Position numbers and translations under genes: made by a program
The notes under the pieces: generated by a model
What the model was told of the DNA's origin: nothing
Databases searched by the model: none
What the model saw: only the letters and a program-made list of their open reading frames with translations
Shown here: positions 49,781 to 58,436 of the stretch, in pieces
Numbering within the stretch: position 1 is the stretch's first letter
How the letters are laid out: each line of letters begins with the position of its first letter
Origin: Algihabitans albus
Lineage (GTDB): Bacteria > Pseudomonadota > Alphaproteobacteria > Kiloniellales > DSM-21159
Direction of reading: 5' to 3'
Assembly (NCBI RefSeq): GCF_003572205.1
Contig: NZ_QXNY01000002.1
Coordinates: 558,001 to 622,000, forward strand
DNA: 64,000 bases

Positions 49781-50149
49781 GGCGTCTCGGCAGTCCTCTC
49801 ACTCCGGACGGTGTTCCGCCCGGCTGTTTATCGTTGAAGGCAGATGGCCCCGGCGCGGAAACGGAGAGCCCAACGCCACAGCCCCGGTTCAGGTGTCGAG
49901 GTTACCGCTGTAATCGGCGCGCCCGGACGGCGCAACCGGCGATCGACCGCAGCGGAGCGGGCCAGCCTCCCACAGGTCGGTAGAAATAGGCCCGGCCAGC
50001 ACACTTCGGCTTGGCGATCCGGCAAGCCCCTATCGCTCAAGACCCCCAAGCGCTGTAGTCTCCAGCCAACAGCCCGCACGAGGCAAAAAGCGGGTGCGAC
50101 ACCGGAGAGTTCGGATCGGAAGCCTTATGGTGAAAATAGAGGAACTCTC
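49781..50149. other. Intergenic region without recognisable gene
   Basis: About 370 bases between the amidase start and the cupredoxin start, divergent genes. An open frame upstream of the cupredoxin exists but its residues are Arg/Pro-rich and carry no export signal, so it is not used. Both promoters should lie here; I see no convincing -35/-10 pair or operator. Confidence 0.5.
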
Positions 50150-50659
50150 ATGGCTGGAACCTCCCACGTTATCGACCGGCGTCGCGCCCTGCAGATCGTC
50201 GTCGCAGCGGTTTGCTGCGGTGGCGCGTCGCAGGCCCAAGGCAGTGAGTCGCCGATTCAGAGCATCGATCAGATCACAGACGTGAGTGCGACCGCGGCGA
50301 CGGATATGTTTCGCTTCGCGCCGGATCTGGTTCTGGCCGATCCAGGCGCCGAGATCGCCTTCTTGAACAGTCGGGGCGAGCACACGGTTCATTCCATTCC
50401 GCAATTCTGGCCCGAGGGCGTGCCGGAGGTGGGAATCTCCAACCAGAAGGAAGCGCTGGTCTCTCTCCCGACGGCGGGGCTTTACGGCTTCAGGTGCAAA
50501 CGCCATGGGCAGTACGGCATGGTGATGCTCGTCGTTGCCGGAGACGGCGGTGACCTGAGCGGCGTACAGGACAAGATCGAGCAGATGCGCGCGAGCGCCC
50601 GGGAGAAACAAGCCTTCGCCGATTTGATAACGCGCTACGAGACGACCAAACCCAGTTGA
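50150..50659 (+). CDS. Pseudoazurin-like cupredoxin
   Basis: 169 residues from the ATG at 50150 (AGAGGA ribosome site). An Arg-rich start (DRRRALQIVVAAVCC) suggests Tat or Sec export, cleaved near AQG. Type-1 copper ligands match pseudoazurin spacing: His78 (EHTVHS), Cys116, His119 and Met124 (RCKRHGQYGM). A periplasmic electron carrier, in relatives donating to nitrite or nitrous oxide reductases; no such reductase is in this window. Confidence 0.85.
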   Translation: MAGTSHVIDRRRALQIVVAAVCCGGASQAQGSESPIQSIDQITDVSATAATDMFRFAPDLVLADPGAEIAFLNSRGEHTVHSIPQFWPEGVPEVGISNQKEALVSLPTAGLYGFRCKRHGQYGMVMLVVAGDGGDLSGVQDKIEQMRASAREKQAFADLITRYETTKPS

Positions 50660-50682
50660 TCCCTCCGCTATCGCGGCGCGTT

Positions 50683-51501
50683 CTAGCGCAGGACCGGATA
50701 CCCATGCGCTTCGGCTTCCGCCTCGATCTCCAGGATACGGCGGTAGTCGGCGCGCTCGGGCGGCGCGACCGCGATCAGCCGCAGCGCGGCGAGGGCCTCG
50801 GTCAAAGCGGGGTCCTCCATCGCCTCCGTCAGCGCACCTCCAATGCGGGCCGCCTGGGCGGCACGACCGGGCGACGTCACGAAGGGCAAGGCCGGCGCCC
50901 GAACCGACCAGGTCAGGACGCGGAGAGACTCGAGCGCCCGTGGCCGGACATCACCGAGCAGCGCCCAGGTGACGCAGTCGATCGCGGCGACGTCGGCCCG
51001 CCCTTCGGCAACGGCTTCGACGGAGACGGCGTGCCCTCCCGTTTCGATCACCTCGGAAAAGAAGCGGCCGCCTTCGGCCAAGGGCGCGACCAGGGCCCGC
51101 AAGGCCGACATGCCGGACTGCGAGTCCCAATCGTTGATCGCGGCACGCCGATCCTTCAGATCGGCAGGCGCCTCCGCCGAGTCGTCGACGCGAACCACGA
51201 TGGCGCTGCGATAGGTCGGGCCGAAGCGGCTCTCCGACTCGCAGCCTTCGGCGTCGTAAAGCGGCACGGCCACGAGCGACAGGCGGCCCGCGAAAGCATG
51301 GGTCAGCGGATAGCCGCAGGTCTGGCTCAACAGCAGGTCCGGGTCCGACCAGGTCTCGGCCAGGCTCAAGGTTCGGGTGAGCGCCGCCGGCGCCTCCGCG
51401 AAGCCGCCGATCCGCAAGCGCCCGGACACGGCCTGCCAGACGCGATCCGTCGCCCACCGCAGTTCCGGCAGGTCGTACATCGGCAAGGAGGCAAGGCTCA
51501 T
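50683..51501 (-). CDS. PhnD-like substrate-binding protein
   Basis: 272 residues from the ATG at 51501, which overlaps the stop of the XRE regulator gene (ATGA). The fold follows the phosphate/phosphonate-binding PhnD group: ASLPMYDLPELRWATD, LLSQTCGYPLTHAF, AINDWDSQSGMSALRALV and GRADVAAIDCVTWALL. No signal peptide is apparent, so it may act in the cytoplasm or as a sensor rather than in uptake. No permease or ATPase gene is adjacent. Confidence 0.75.
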   Translation of the reverse strand: MSLASLPMYDLPELRWATDRVWQAVSGRLRIGGFAEAPAALTRTLSLAETWSDPDLLLSQTCGYPLTHAFAGRLSLVAVPLYDAEGCESESRFGPTYRSAIVVRVDDSAEAPADLKDRRAAINDWDSQSGMSALRALVAPLAEGGRFFSEVIETGGHAVSVEAVAEGRADVAAIDCVTWALLGDVRPRALESLRVLTWSVRAPALPFVTSPGRAAQAARIGGALTEAMEDPALTEALAALRLIAVAPPERADYRRILEIEAEAEAHGYPVLR

Positions 51502-52352
51502 TTGCTTTTGCGCAAGAGGCCCTCGATCAGCGAGATCACGTCTGGCGGCTGGACGGTGGCGGCCCGCACGAGATCGTCGAAGTGCTTGCTCAGCACGCGG
51601 ATGTGCTCGGTCGCCTGCAGCACGATGAACATGCCGCCGATGTAGAGCACCGCGCGCTGCAGTCCGTAGATCGTGACGGGGACGGAGAAGCGCTGCAGCC
51701 CGTCGTAGAGGAACCAGCGGAAGGTCGGATAGAGTTCGTCCAGCAGCTTGGCCATCTGTTCCAACTGGGCGCGCCGATCCGCCACCGGCATGGTGCGCCA
51801 GATGAACTCGCCGCGTGCGAAGGCCTCGATCATCTGAAAGCTGGAGCAAACCTCCATGTCGGTTTCCGGTCTGCGGCTGTAGGCCAGCCGCGCCTCCGCC
51901 CGCTCGCGCTGTGCTTCCTGCACGCGCGGGCTGAGCTGCTGGTACTCGAAGTCGATGGTCGCTTCGGTCTTCAGCAGGTCGGGCAGAGTGGCCGGGACGT
52001 AGCGGATCTTCGAGCCAACCGCTTCGGTGTGCCAGCGGGTCAAACGCTTGTCCAAGGGATCGCCGGCGCCGCCCTCGATCTCCAACTGGTTCGCCACCAC
52101 CTGAGTGCCGATTTCAGCCGACTGACTGAGGCCCAGCAACCAGTCGGTCGAGACTCCGGCCTCCCTGGCCAAAGCCACCACGGTCTCCGCCCTGGGAAGG
52201 CGCTCGTTTTCCGAAGAGAGCAGCTGCGACAGCGTGGAACGATCGAGGCCGATCGCCGCCGCGAAGGCCGCGCGGGATTGCCCGGACCGCTCGATCACCT
52301 CGGCCAAGCGTTCTCGAAACGGCGGAATCAGGTCGTCTTTTGCCGTGGTCAT
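51498..52352 (-). CDS. XRE-family transcriptional regulator
   Basis: 284 residues. N-terminal helix-turn-helix (SGQSRAAFAAAIGLDRSTLSQLL, about residues 23-45, with PRAETVVALAREAGVSTDWLLG following), then about 200 residues with no recognised ligand domain but Trp/Arg-rich segments (RGEFIWRTMPVADRRAQLEQ). The gene is translationally coupled to the PhnD-like protein downstream and divergent from the desaturase gene. An inverted repeat at 52434-52454 is a candidate operator. Confidence 0.85.
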   Translation of the reverse strand: MTTAKDDLIPPFRERLAEVIERSGQSRAAFAAAIGLDRSTLSQLLSSENERLPRAETVVALAREAGVSTDWLLGLSQSAEIGTQVVANQLEIEGGAGDPLDKRLTRWHTEAVGSKIRYVPATLPDLLKTEATIDFEYQQLSPRVQEAQRERAEARLAYSRRPETDMEVCSSFQMIEAFARGEFIWRTMPVADRRAQLEQMAKLLDELYPTFRWFLYDGLQRFSVPVTIYGLQRAVLYIGGMFIVLQATEHIRVLSKHFDDLVRAATVQPPDVISLIEGLLRKSK

Positions 52353-52433
52353 GCCCGACCATACTCCTCGCCCGCAGAACCTGCGCCACAGGCCTTGTGC
52401 CCGTGAACGGTTCGTTGTATTTTGTCAACACTT

Positions 52434-52454
52434 GTTGCGTATACTCAACGCAAC
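52434..52454. promoter_or_regulatory. Inverted repeat, candidate operator
   Basis: GTTGCGT and ACGCAAC, 7-base perfect arms separated by 7 bases that include TATACT-like sequence. It is in the divergent region between the XRE regulator (start 52352) and the desaturase (start 52594), in a locally AT-richer stretch. It may be the XRE binding site. Confidence 0.35.
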
Positions 52455-52593
52455 GGTTCTTGCCCATATATTGGTGTCAATTCACCCATCGAGAGGTGCT
52501 GCCACCCTTCATTCTGCGAGCCTTTTCATGTCCTTAGTCTGTCACACCCGAGCCACCGTTCGGGACACTGCCCGAAAACCCGCAAGGCTAACC

Positions 52594-53643
52594 ATGCCCG
52601 CTCACCGGGCGTCGAGGAAACCCGAAACCGACCGTTCCGCGGCCAAACACGGTCCTGCACGCAAACGCGGCCTGCAACTGGAATGGCCGACCCTGGCCGT
52701 CGCCGCCGCGATCTACGGCGGCTTCGGACTCGTCACCTGGTTCCATGCCGCCCTGCCCTGGTATCTGGAGCTGGCCTTCGGCAGCTACCTGATCGCCTGG
52801 CACGCCTCCCTGCAGCATGAGGTGGTCCACGGCCACCCGACCAGCCGGAGCTGGCTGAACCGGCTGATCGTACTGCCCAACCTCTGGCTTTGGCTGCCCT
52901 ACGAGATCTATCGCGAAACCCACCTGCGGCATCACCGCGACCGCTGGCTGACCGACCCCGCCGAGGACCCCGAGAGCTACTACATCGCTCCGGCCCGCTG
53001 GGCTCTGCTGGGCGGGGTCGAGCGGACGTCGCTGCGACTGCGCAACACGGTGATCGGCCGCCTGGCCCTCGGCCCGCTTTTCTGCGTGGCCGGCTTCTAT
53101 CGCCGCGAATCGCTGCGTCTGCTGCGGGGCGATCCGCGCCGCCCGCGGATCTGGGCGCTGCACGCCGTCTCCGTCGGCTTGGTCCTGACCTGGGCAATGG
53201 GCGTCGCGGGCCTCTCGTTCTGGCAGCTCCTGCTGCTCTACGTCTATCCGGGCATCGCTCTGGCCCACCTGCGCTCCTTCCTGGAACATCGCGCGCACCC
53301 GGACGTCGCGGGCCGAACGGCGATCGTGGAGACCGGCCCGCTGCTGTCCCTGCTGTTCCTCAACAACAATCTGCACTCCGTTCACCATAACCGCCCGCGC
53401 CTGCCCTGGTACCGCATTCCGGCCGTCTGGCGCGCCGAGCGGGAGGCCATTCTGAGGGCGAACGACGGCTACTACCTGGCCGGATACGGCACCATCCTGC
53501 GCCGCTGGGCCGTCACCCCAAAGGAACCGTCGCTGCATCCGCTGGGCGGCGTTGCCCGCGACGGCCGCGGCGGAGAGCGCGTCGCGTTCGCGGCCAAATC
53601 CGACGTTGCCGGCATGGACCGCAAAGAGCCGGCCACGATATAG
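52594..53643 (+). CDS. Fatty acid desaturase
   Basis: 349 residues from the ATG at 52594; an ATG at 52528 would add 22 residues. Membrane di-iron desaturase with three His boxes: HEVVHGH (about 92), HLRHHRD (about 131) and HSVHHNRP (about 275), plus several membrane segments. It introduces a double bond or hydroxyl into an acyl chain or related lipid. Divergent from the XRE regulator. The regiospecificity is unknown. Confidence 0.9.
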   Translation: MPAHRASRKPETDRSAAKHGPARKRGLQLEWPTLAVAAAIYGGFGLVTWFHAALPWYLELAFGSYLIAWHASLQHEVVHGHPTSRSWLNRLIVLPNLWLWLPYEIYRETHLRHHRDRWLTDPAEDPESYYIAPARWALLGGVERTSLRLRNTVIGRLALGPLFCVAGFYRRESLRLLRGDPRRPRIWALHAVSVGLVLTWAMGVAGLSFWQLLLLYVYPGIALAHLRSFLEHRAHPDVAGRTAIVETGPLLSLLFLNNNLHSVHHNRPRLPWYRIPAVWRAEREAILRANDGYYLAGYGTILRRWAVTPKEPSLHPLGGVARDGRGGERVAFAAKSDVAGMDRKEPATI

Positions 53644-53693
53644 CTCGAGAGTCAGTCACCCCTTCCCGCAACCCTTGAAGCGAGAATCCTGGG

Positions 53694-55028
53694 ATGTCCG
53701 TTCTGCCCGAAAGCAAGCGTTTCGTCATCGTCGGTGCCGGCATACACGGCCTGTCCACCGCCTGGCATCTGGCCATGGAGTTGGAACGGCGCGGTCAGGG
53801 CAGCGGCAAGGATATCGTGGTGTTGGACAAGACCGGCCCGGGCGCCGGCGCCACGGGAATCGCCTGCGGCTGCGTGCGCAACCTCTACATGACGAAGGAG
53901 CTGCATCCGATCCTGCGCCACTCGGTCGACGTCTGGCAGTCCGACCCGATCCGCTTCGGCTTTCAGCAGGTCGGCTACATCTCCGCCGGCGAAGCCAATC
54001 AGCAAGCCGACTACGAGTCGATGGTGGAGAGCCACAACGCCTGCGGCTACCGCTCCGACCTCTACGTCGGGCAAGAGGCCAAGAGCTTTCTCAAATCCAT
54101 CTGGCCGGACTTCAACACCGACCGCATCGAGGTGGCGCACTTCGAGCATCCCTCGGGTTACGCCGGCACCCGTCAGGCCGTCGCCGGACTGGCCGAGAAG
54201 TGCGCCCAGCACGGCGTCGAGATCCTGGCCGGAGTCGAAGTCACCGGCTACGACCTGGCCGGGCGCACGATCCGCCGGCTGCACACCAACCTCGGCAAGA
54301 TCTCGGCCGAGGTCGTGGTGCTCTCGGTCGGCGCCTGGATGGGCAAGCACTGGGATCTGCTGGGTCTGCCCGAAGAACTGGAGTGCCACTATCCGGACGG
54401 CGGCACGGTCACCCAGGACATGTGGACCTACTGGCGGCTGCTCGAGGGCGAGATGTACGTCGACCGGCCCTACCGCACGGCCGACGACCGCGACCCTCCG
54501 GTCCTGCACGTGGAGCTGATGAACACGCCGGTGATCAACGAGACGACCGGCGAGGAGATGAGCGATCACCTCTACGTCTATTGGAAGAATGCCGCCGAGC
54601 GCATGGAGACCATCGGCCTGCAGGGCGGCACCATCCCGATCAAGATCGGCAACAGCGCGACGCTGGACCCCTACGGCCACGCCAACGACGCCTATCAGGC
54701 CGATGACTGGTTCGCCGACTACTTCGTCTCGGCCATGGGCTACCTGATGCCGCGTTTCAAAGGTCAGCGGAGCAAGTTCAAGGACCGCCGCAACGGCGGC
54801 ATCGGCGCCTTCACCCCCGACAACGTGCCGATCTTCGACTGGGTGCTCGACAACGCCTACATGGTCGCGGACTCGAACCACGGCTTCAAGATGATCGGCG
54901 CCGGCAAGCTGGTGGCCAAGGTCCTGGCCGGCGAGAACCGCGTGCCGGAGCTGGAGCCCTTCGCCTTCACCCGCTTCGCCGGCGGCACCACCTTCGGCTC
55001 CTCCAACAGCCACTGCCCCTGGGTTTAG
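53694..55028 (+). CDS. FAD-dependent oxidoreductase (DAO family)
   Basis: 444 residues. The FAD-binding GxGxxG is in FVIVGAGIHGLSTAWHLA (about residue 11), with later conserved segments SVGAWMGKHW and SNHGFKMIGAGKLVA (C-terminal FAD site). The overall layout resembles sarcosine oxidase beta / glycine oxidase-type amine oxidases that oxidise secondary amines. It follows the desaturase by 50 bases. Its TAG stop is also the first three bases of a dispersed repeat. Confidence 0.88.
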   Translation: MSVLPESKRFVIVGAGIHGLSTAWHLAMELERRGQGSGKDIVVLDKTGPGAGATGIACGCVRNLYMTKELHPILRHSVDVWQSDPIRFGFQQVGYISAGEANQQADYESMVESHNACGYRSDLYVGQEAKSFLKSIWPDFNTDRIEVAHFEHPSGYAGTRQAVAGLAEKCAQHGVEILAGVEVTGYDLAGRTIRRLHTNLGKISAEVVVLSVGAWMGKHWDLLGLPEELECHYPDGGTVTQDMWTYWRLLEGEMYVDRPYRTADDRDPPVLHVELMNTPVINETTGEEMSDHLYVYWKNAAERMETIGLQGGTIPIKIGNSATLDPYGHANDAYQADDWFADYFVSAMGYLMPRFKGQRSKFKDRRNGGIGAFTPDNVPIFDWVLDNAYMVADSNHGFKMIGAGKLVAKVLAGENRVPELEPFAFTRFAGGTTFGSSNSHCPWV

Positions 55029-55163
55029 AGCAAGATCGCCCCAGGTGGACTCGCTCTGGCGATCCCACCTGGGGCGTGACTCCTACTCTCACCATCAGGT
55101 TCGTGGGCGATTCACGTCTCAGGCGGACGCGAAGCGCTTCCGCCTGAGACGATCGCGCTCTAG
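55026..55163 (+). repeat. MITE-like composite repeat, copy 2
   Basis: About 138 bases from TAGAGCAAGATCGCC to GACGATCGCGCTCTAG. The A half (to about 55089) carries CGCCCCAGGTGG pairing with CCACCTGGGGCG. The B half (from about 55107) carries GTCTCAGGCGGA pairing with TCCGCCTGAGAC. The halves match the minus-strand copy at 47921-48065, with small differences. Imperfect terminal inverted repeats TAGAGCNNGATCG. The element begins at the stop codon of the upstream gene. Confidence 0.7.
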
Positions 55164-55195
55164 CAGCCTGGGTCTGGCAGACTGTCATGAAAAGA

Positions 55196-55228
55196 AAGAG
55201 GGCCGTCGCGCTGCGACGGCCCTTTCGA
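55196..55228. terminator. Bidirectional rho-independent terminator
   Basis: Perfect 10-base stem GGGCCGTCGC / GCGACGGCCC with a 3-base loop (55200-55222). On the minus strand it is followed by TCTTTCTTTT, on plus by TTTC. It lies between convergent genes ending at 55028 (plus) and 55266 (minus) and serves the minus-strand gene best. Confidence 0.8.
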
Positions 55229-55265
55229 TCTTGTCCGGCAGCGCTGCCTCGCGGCAGCGGCACGC

Positions 55266-55844
55266 CTACTGTTTCATCACGAAGTACTTGAAGGCGGCGC
55301 CCGGCGTGACCTCGATGGTGTGCTTGACCGTCCGGCCGCTGTGGGTGGCCTCGATATAGTACCAGCCGCCCGGCAGGGTCAGATGCGCCGTCGAGGCTGT
55401 GACCTGGTGCAGCAGGTGGCGATTGCCGGTGGCGTCGCGCCCGAAGGTCATGACATCCCACTGGATCGGATCGCGGATCGGATCCTGACCGATCCCATGG
55501 ATCATGTTGAGCTGCACCTCGCCGGCGTTCAGGTTGATCGTGTGGCGGGTGTTCGTGGCATCGACGACGATGTCGCGCTCGACCTCGGTCTGGCCGAAGG
55601 CGGCGCGGACCCGGTAGCGACCCGCCGGGAGCTGCATTTCGGCGCCACCGCCGCGCATCTCCTGCACCACGCCGCCCTGAACCCGTTCGACCGTGAAGGA
55701 CACGTCGGACAGTGGCGTAGCTCCCTCGGCGATCACGGCATCCAGGTAGACGGGCTTCAAGTCGTCCGCCGCCGCCGGCGCCATCAAAACGGCAACCGTC
55801 GCGGAGGCGGCGAGAATCGACTTCACCAGGCTGGGAAGCTGCAT
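55266..55844 (-). CDS. Secreted protein of unknown function
   Basis: 192 residues with a Sec signal peptide (LVKSILAASATVAVLMAPAAA) cleaved before DDLKP. The mature part looks like two beta-sandwich modules with repeated LPAGRYRVRA / LPGGWYYIEA segments, as in carboxypeptidase-regulatory-like domains. No enzymatic motif is visible. It is followed by a strong terminator. Function not assigned. Confidence 0.7.
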   Translation of the reverse strand: MQLPSLVKSILAASATVAVLMAPAAADDLKPVYLDAVIAEGATPLSDVSFTVERVQGGVVQEMRGGGAEMQLPAGRYRVRAAFGQTEVERDIVVDATNTRHTINLNAGEVQLNMIHGIGQDPIRDPIQWDVMTFGRDATGNRHLLHQVTASTAHLTLPGGWYYIEATHSGRTVKHTIEVTPGAAFKYFVMKQ

Positions 55845-55972
55845 GACCCGACCTTACTCCCTTGGCTCTCTGAGGATTCGTATAATGGAGTGATACCCTT
55901 AGGCCATGGCGGTTTACAAGTCGTGAACGACGTCAGATTGTTTTTTTTGCCTCAGAGCATCATTTGGGATTC

Positions 55973-56287
55973 ATGAAGCTTTTTCTATTATCGCGGCATG
56001 CACTCTTTACGTGCATAGCATCTGTAGTCATCCTTTACGCGGCGGCGTCTTCGGCCGAGGAGGCCTGGGTCCCGCCTCATCCGGTGGAGCGGACCATCCC
56101 CGATGCCCGCGATCTGCGCCCCCTCAACATGCCGGTCGCCCCGGCTCGCGACAGCGGGCAGCGCCTGCTCGAGCGCAGCAAGCTGAACAGCGAGCGGCGC
56201 CGGCTGGAGCAGCGCGGCAACCCCCACGATTTCCGCACCCAGGATCGCCTGCGCCGCCTCGACCGGGGCGTCAATCGCTTCCGCTAA
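55973..56287 (+). CDS. Small exported protein of unknown function
   Basis: 104 residues from the ATG at 55973. A hydrophobic N-terminus (HALFTCIASVVILYAAASSA) is a signal peptide with cleavage before EEAWV. The rest is Arg/Pro-rich and helical at the end (RRRLEQRGNPHDFRTQDRL). No family recognised. It lies 243 bases before the first CRISPR repeat. Confidence 0.5.
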   Translation: MKLFLLSRHALFTCIASVVILYAAASSAEEAWVPPHPVERTIPDARDLRPLNMPVAPARDSGQRLLERSKLNSERRRLEQRGNPHDFRTQDRLRRLDRGVNRFR

Positions 56288-56410
56288 GGGTCCGATCTTT
56301 AAAGCGGCGACCGTACCCAGACAGCGTGAGTTGATTCTATACCACGAAGCTTCGGACAGCAGGCGTGGCAGGGCCCTGCCGCACCCTCATAGAAAGCGCA
56401 GACGCGTGAA

Positions 56411-56530
56411 TCACGCAAAGCGCAGAAGCGCGAAGAGCGCGGCGTTCACGGCACCGAAGATCACGATAACCCGTAGCGTCAGAGTGCGACGCAACTCCAG
56501 TAGGTCGGCCAAGAACCCTGGGGTCCGGGG
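56411..56530 (-). pseudogene. Remnant of a coiled-coil membrane protein (C-terminal end)
   Basis: Minus-strand frame ending at 56411 with GFLADLLELRRTLTLR followed by VIVIFGAVNAALFALLRFA and a stop. This resembles the C-terminal membrane anchor of DUF1640-like coiled-coil proteins. The frame is cut at the first CRISPR repeat, where it meets a stop codon. It may be a gene truncated by establishment of the array, or a genuine 33-residue peptide starting at the TTG at 56512. Low certainty. Confidence 0.35.
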
Positions 56531-58014
56531 GTTGCGGCTGGCCCTCGATCTCTAAGCGGCTACAATTCGCCAACCCTTCGGCCGTCGAATACCTCCGTTG
56601 CGGCTGGCCCTCGATCTCTAAGCGGCTACAATTAGCCTGCCGGCCTGGGCCGACGGTTATGTGTTGCGGCTGGCCCTCGATCTCTAAGCGGCTACAATCC
56701 CTGGAGTTCCGCCAGGACCAGCGCCTCGGTTGCGGCTGGCCCTCGATCTCTAAGCGGCTACAATACGCATCACTCGTTGTAGCGTGGCCGGCTCGTTGCG
56801 GCTGGCCCTCGATCTCTAAGCGGCTACAATAACAGGACAAACCGGTCAAGCGACCTCAGGGTTGCGGCTGGCCCTCGATCTCTAAGCGGCTACAATACGC
56901 ATCACTCGTTGTAGCGTGGCCTACTCGTTGCGGCTGGCCCTCGATCTCTAAGCGGCTACAATTTGGGGCAGGCGCGCGTGCATAGCCGCATCGTTGCGGC
57001 TGGCCCTCGATCTCTAAGCGGCTACAATGCCGGCCTCGAAGTCTACGACGCCGCCGGCGTTGCGGCTGGCCCTCGATCTCTAAGCGGCTACAATAAGCGT
57101 CGCGAGGCCGTGCAGAAACACCTTGTTGCGGCTGGCCCTCGATCTCTAAGCGGCTACAATTATTGTCGGCGTCATCACAGGACCTCGTAGTTGCGGCTGG
57201 CCCTCGATCTCTAAGCGGCTACAATCCCGGACTTGAAGCGTCAACGCGCTAGGAGTTGCGGCTGGCCCTCGATCTCTAAGCGGCTACAATAGTGCTCAAG
57301 GCTTGATGACGGCCTTGGCGGTTGCGGCTGGCCCTCGATCTCTAAGCGGCTACAATCAGCTTGCCCAGTGGCTTCACATGAGCGCGGTTGCGGCTGGCCC
57401 TCGATCTCTAAGCGGCTACAATCCGCGCGCGTAGCGGGTTCCGTGACTTCTGGTTGCGGCTGGCCCTCGATCTCTAAGCGGCTACAATAAATATAGGGGT
57501 AATGAGGGACCGGTACCCGTTGCGGCTGGCCCTCGATCTCTAAGCGGCTACAATGCGCGCCACGCGTGGACGCTTTTCACTTCGGTTGCGGCTGGCCCTC
57601 GATCTCTAAGCGGCTACAATTCGGGAGCCGCGCGCATGATCAACGTCCCTGTTGCGGCTGGCCCTCGATCTCTAAGCGGCTACAATCGCTCGGTGACTGT
57701 AGCGCGTGACGGTTCGGTTGCGGCTGGCCCTCGATCTCTAAGCGGCTACAATTCGCGGCCCGTAGGCCTCGTGCAAAATCTGTTGCGGCTGGCCCTCGAT
57801 CTCTAAGCGGCTACAATCCGCGCTGCGCCAACGCCGTGCGGCGGACGTTGCGGCTGGCCCTCGATCTCTAAGCGGCTACAATGCGACATAGGAAAAGAAG
57901 CTGCAAAGGATGGTTGCGGCTGGCCCTCGATCTCTAAGCGGCTACAATAGAACACGCATACGCGCGTTCAGCCTGCTTGTTGCGGCTGGCCCTCGATCTC
58001 TAAGCGGCTACAAT
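56531..58014 (+). CRISPR. Type II-C CRISPR array, 23 repeats and 22 spacers
   Basis: Counted by eye: 23 identical repeats of 36 bases (starting GTTGCGGCTGGCCCTCGATC and ending TCTAAGCGGCTACAAT). The 22 spacers are 30 bases each, except numbers 10, 11, 19 and 20, which have 29. The GTTG start and ACAAT end are the Neisseria-type II-C form, implying plus-strand transcription, toward cas2. Each repeat ends in TACAAT, a -10-like box. Both outer repeats are intact, so no degenerate end marks the polarity. Spacers 4 (56765-56794) and 6 (56897-56926) differ at two bases only. Confidence 0.98.
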
Positions 58015-58029
58015 AGATCTTGACCTATG

Positions 58030-58052
58030 CCCTGGGAAAACCGGGGTTTTTT
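58030..58052 (+). terminator. Rho-independent terminator of the CRISPR array
   Basis: Stem CCCTGG / CCGGGG with loop GAAAA, followed directly by six T, 16 bases after the last repeat. The T tract is on the plus strand, which supports transcription of the array in the plus direction. Confidence 0.7.
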
Positions 58053-58087
58053 CTTGCCATGACAAACCCGAAAACGCCTGGCCGCAC

Positions 58088-58432
58088 TCAGAAGAGAGCA
58101 AGCTGGTTCGGGTTTTTCGGACTGCGTTCGCGTTTTCGTCCCGTGAAAATTCGGGCATTGCCATACTGCTTGTCCGTCAGACTGACGATATGGACCTTCC
58201 CGTGCCTCGGCAGCGCATCGCCGACGCGCCCGATCAGGGTTTCCGCAGCCTCCTTGCTTTCGGCGAAGCGGAGATAGACGGAAAACTGCGCCATCTCGAA
58301 GGCCTGATCCAGCAGGAAGTGCCGGAACTTCGTCGCCGCCTTCCGCTCCGCCGGCGTACCGACCGGCAGATCGAACATCACGTAGAGCCACATCATTCGA
58401 TACCCGCTCAAGGCCGGCCGGTCCGGCGGCAT
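58088..58432 (-). CDS. cas2: CRISPR-associated endonuclease Cas2
   Basis: 114 residues. The ATG at 58432 has a GGAGGGG ribosome site inside the end of cas1; the ATG at 58396 (MMWLYVMFDLPVG) is an alternative. The ferredoxin-like core carries Asp21 of YVMFDLPV and the FAESKEAAETLIGRVGD helix. Cas2 forms the spacer-integration complex with Cas1. Last gene of the cas9-cas1-cas2 operon, 74 bases from the array. Confidence 0.95.
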   Translation of the reverse strand: MPPDRPALSGYRMMWLYVMFDLPVGTPAERKAATKFRHFLLDQAFEMAQFSVYLRFAESKEAAETLIGRVGDALPRHGKVHIVSLTDKQYGNARIFTGRKRERSPKNPNQLALF

Positions 58433-58436
58433 CGCC

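Noticed and set aside
56337-57190. Frames inside the CRISPR array on both strands (170 and 75 codons)
   Set aside because: They translate the repeats into recurring peptides and have no independent support.
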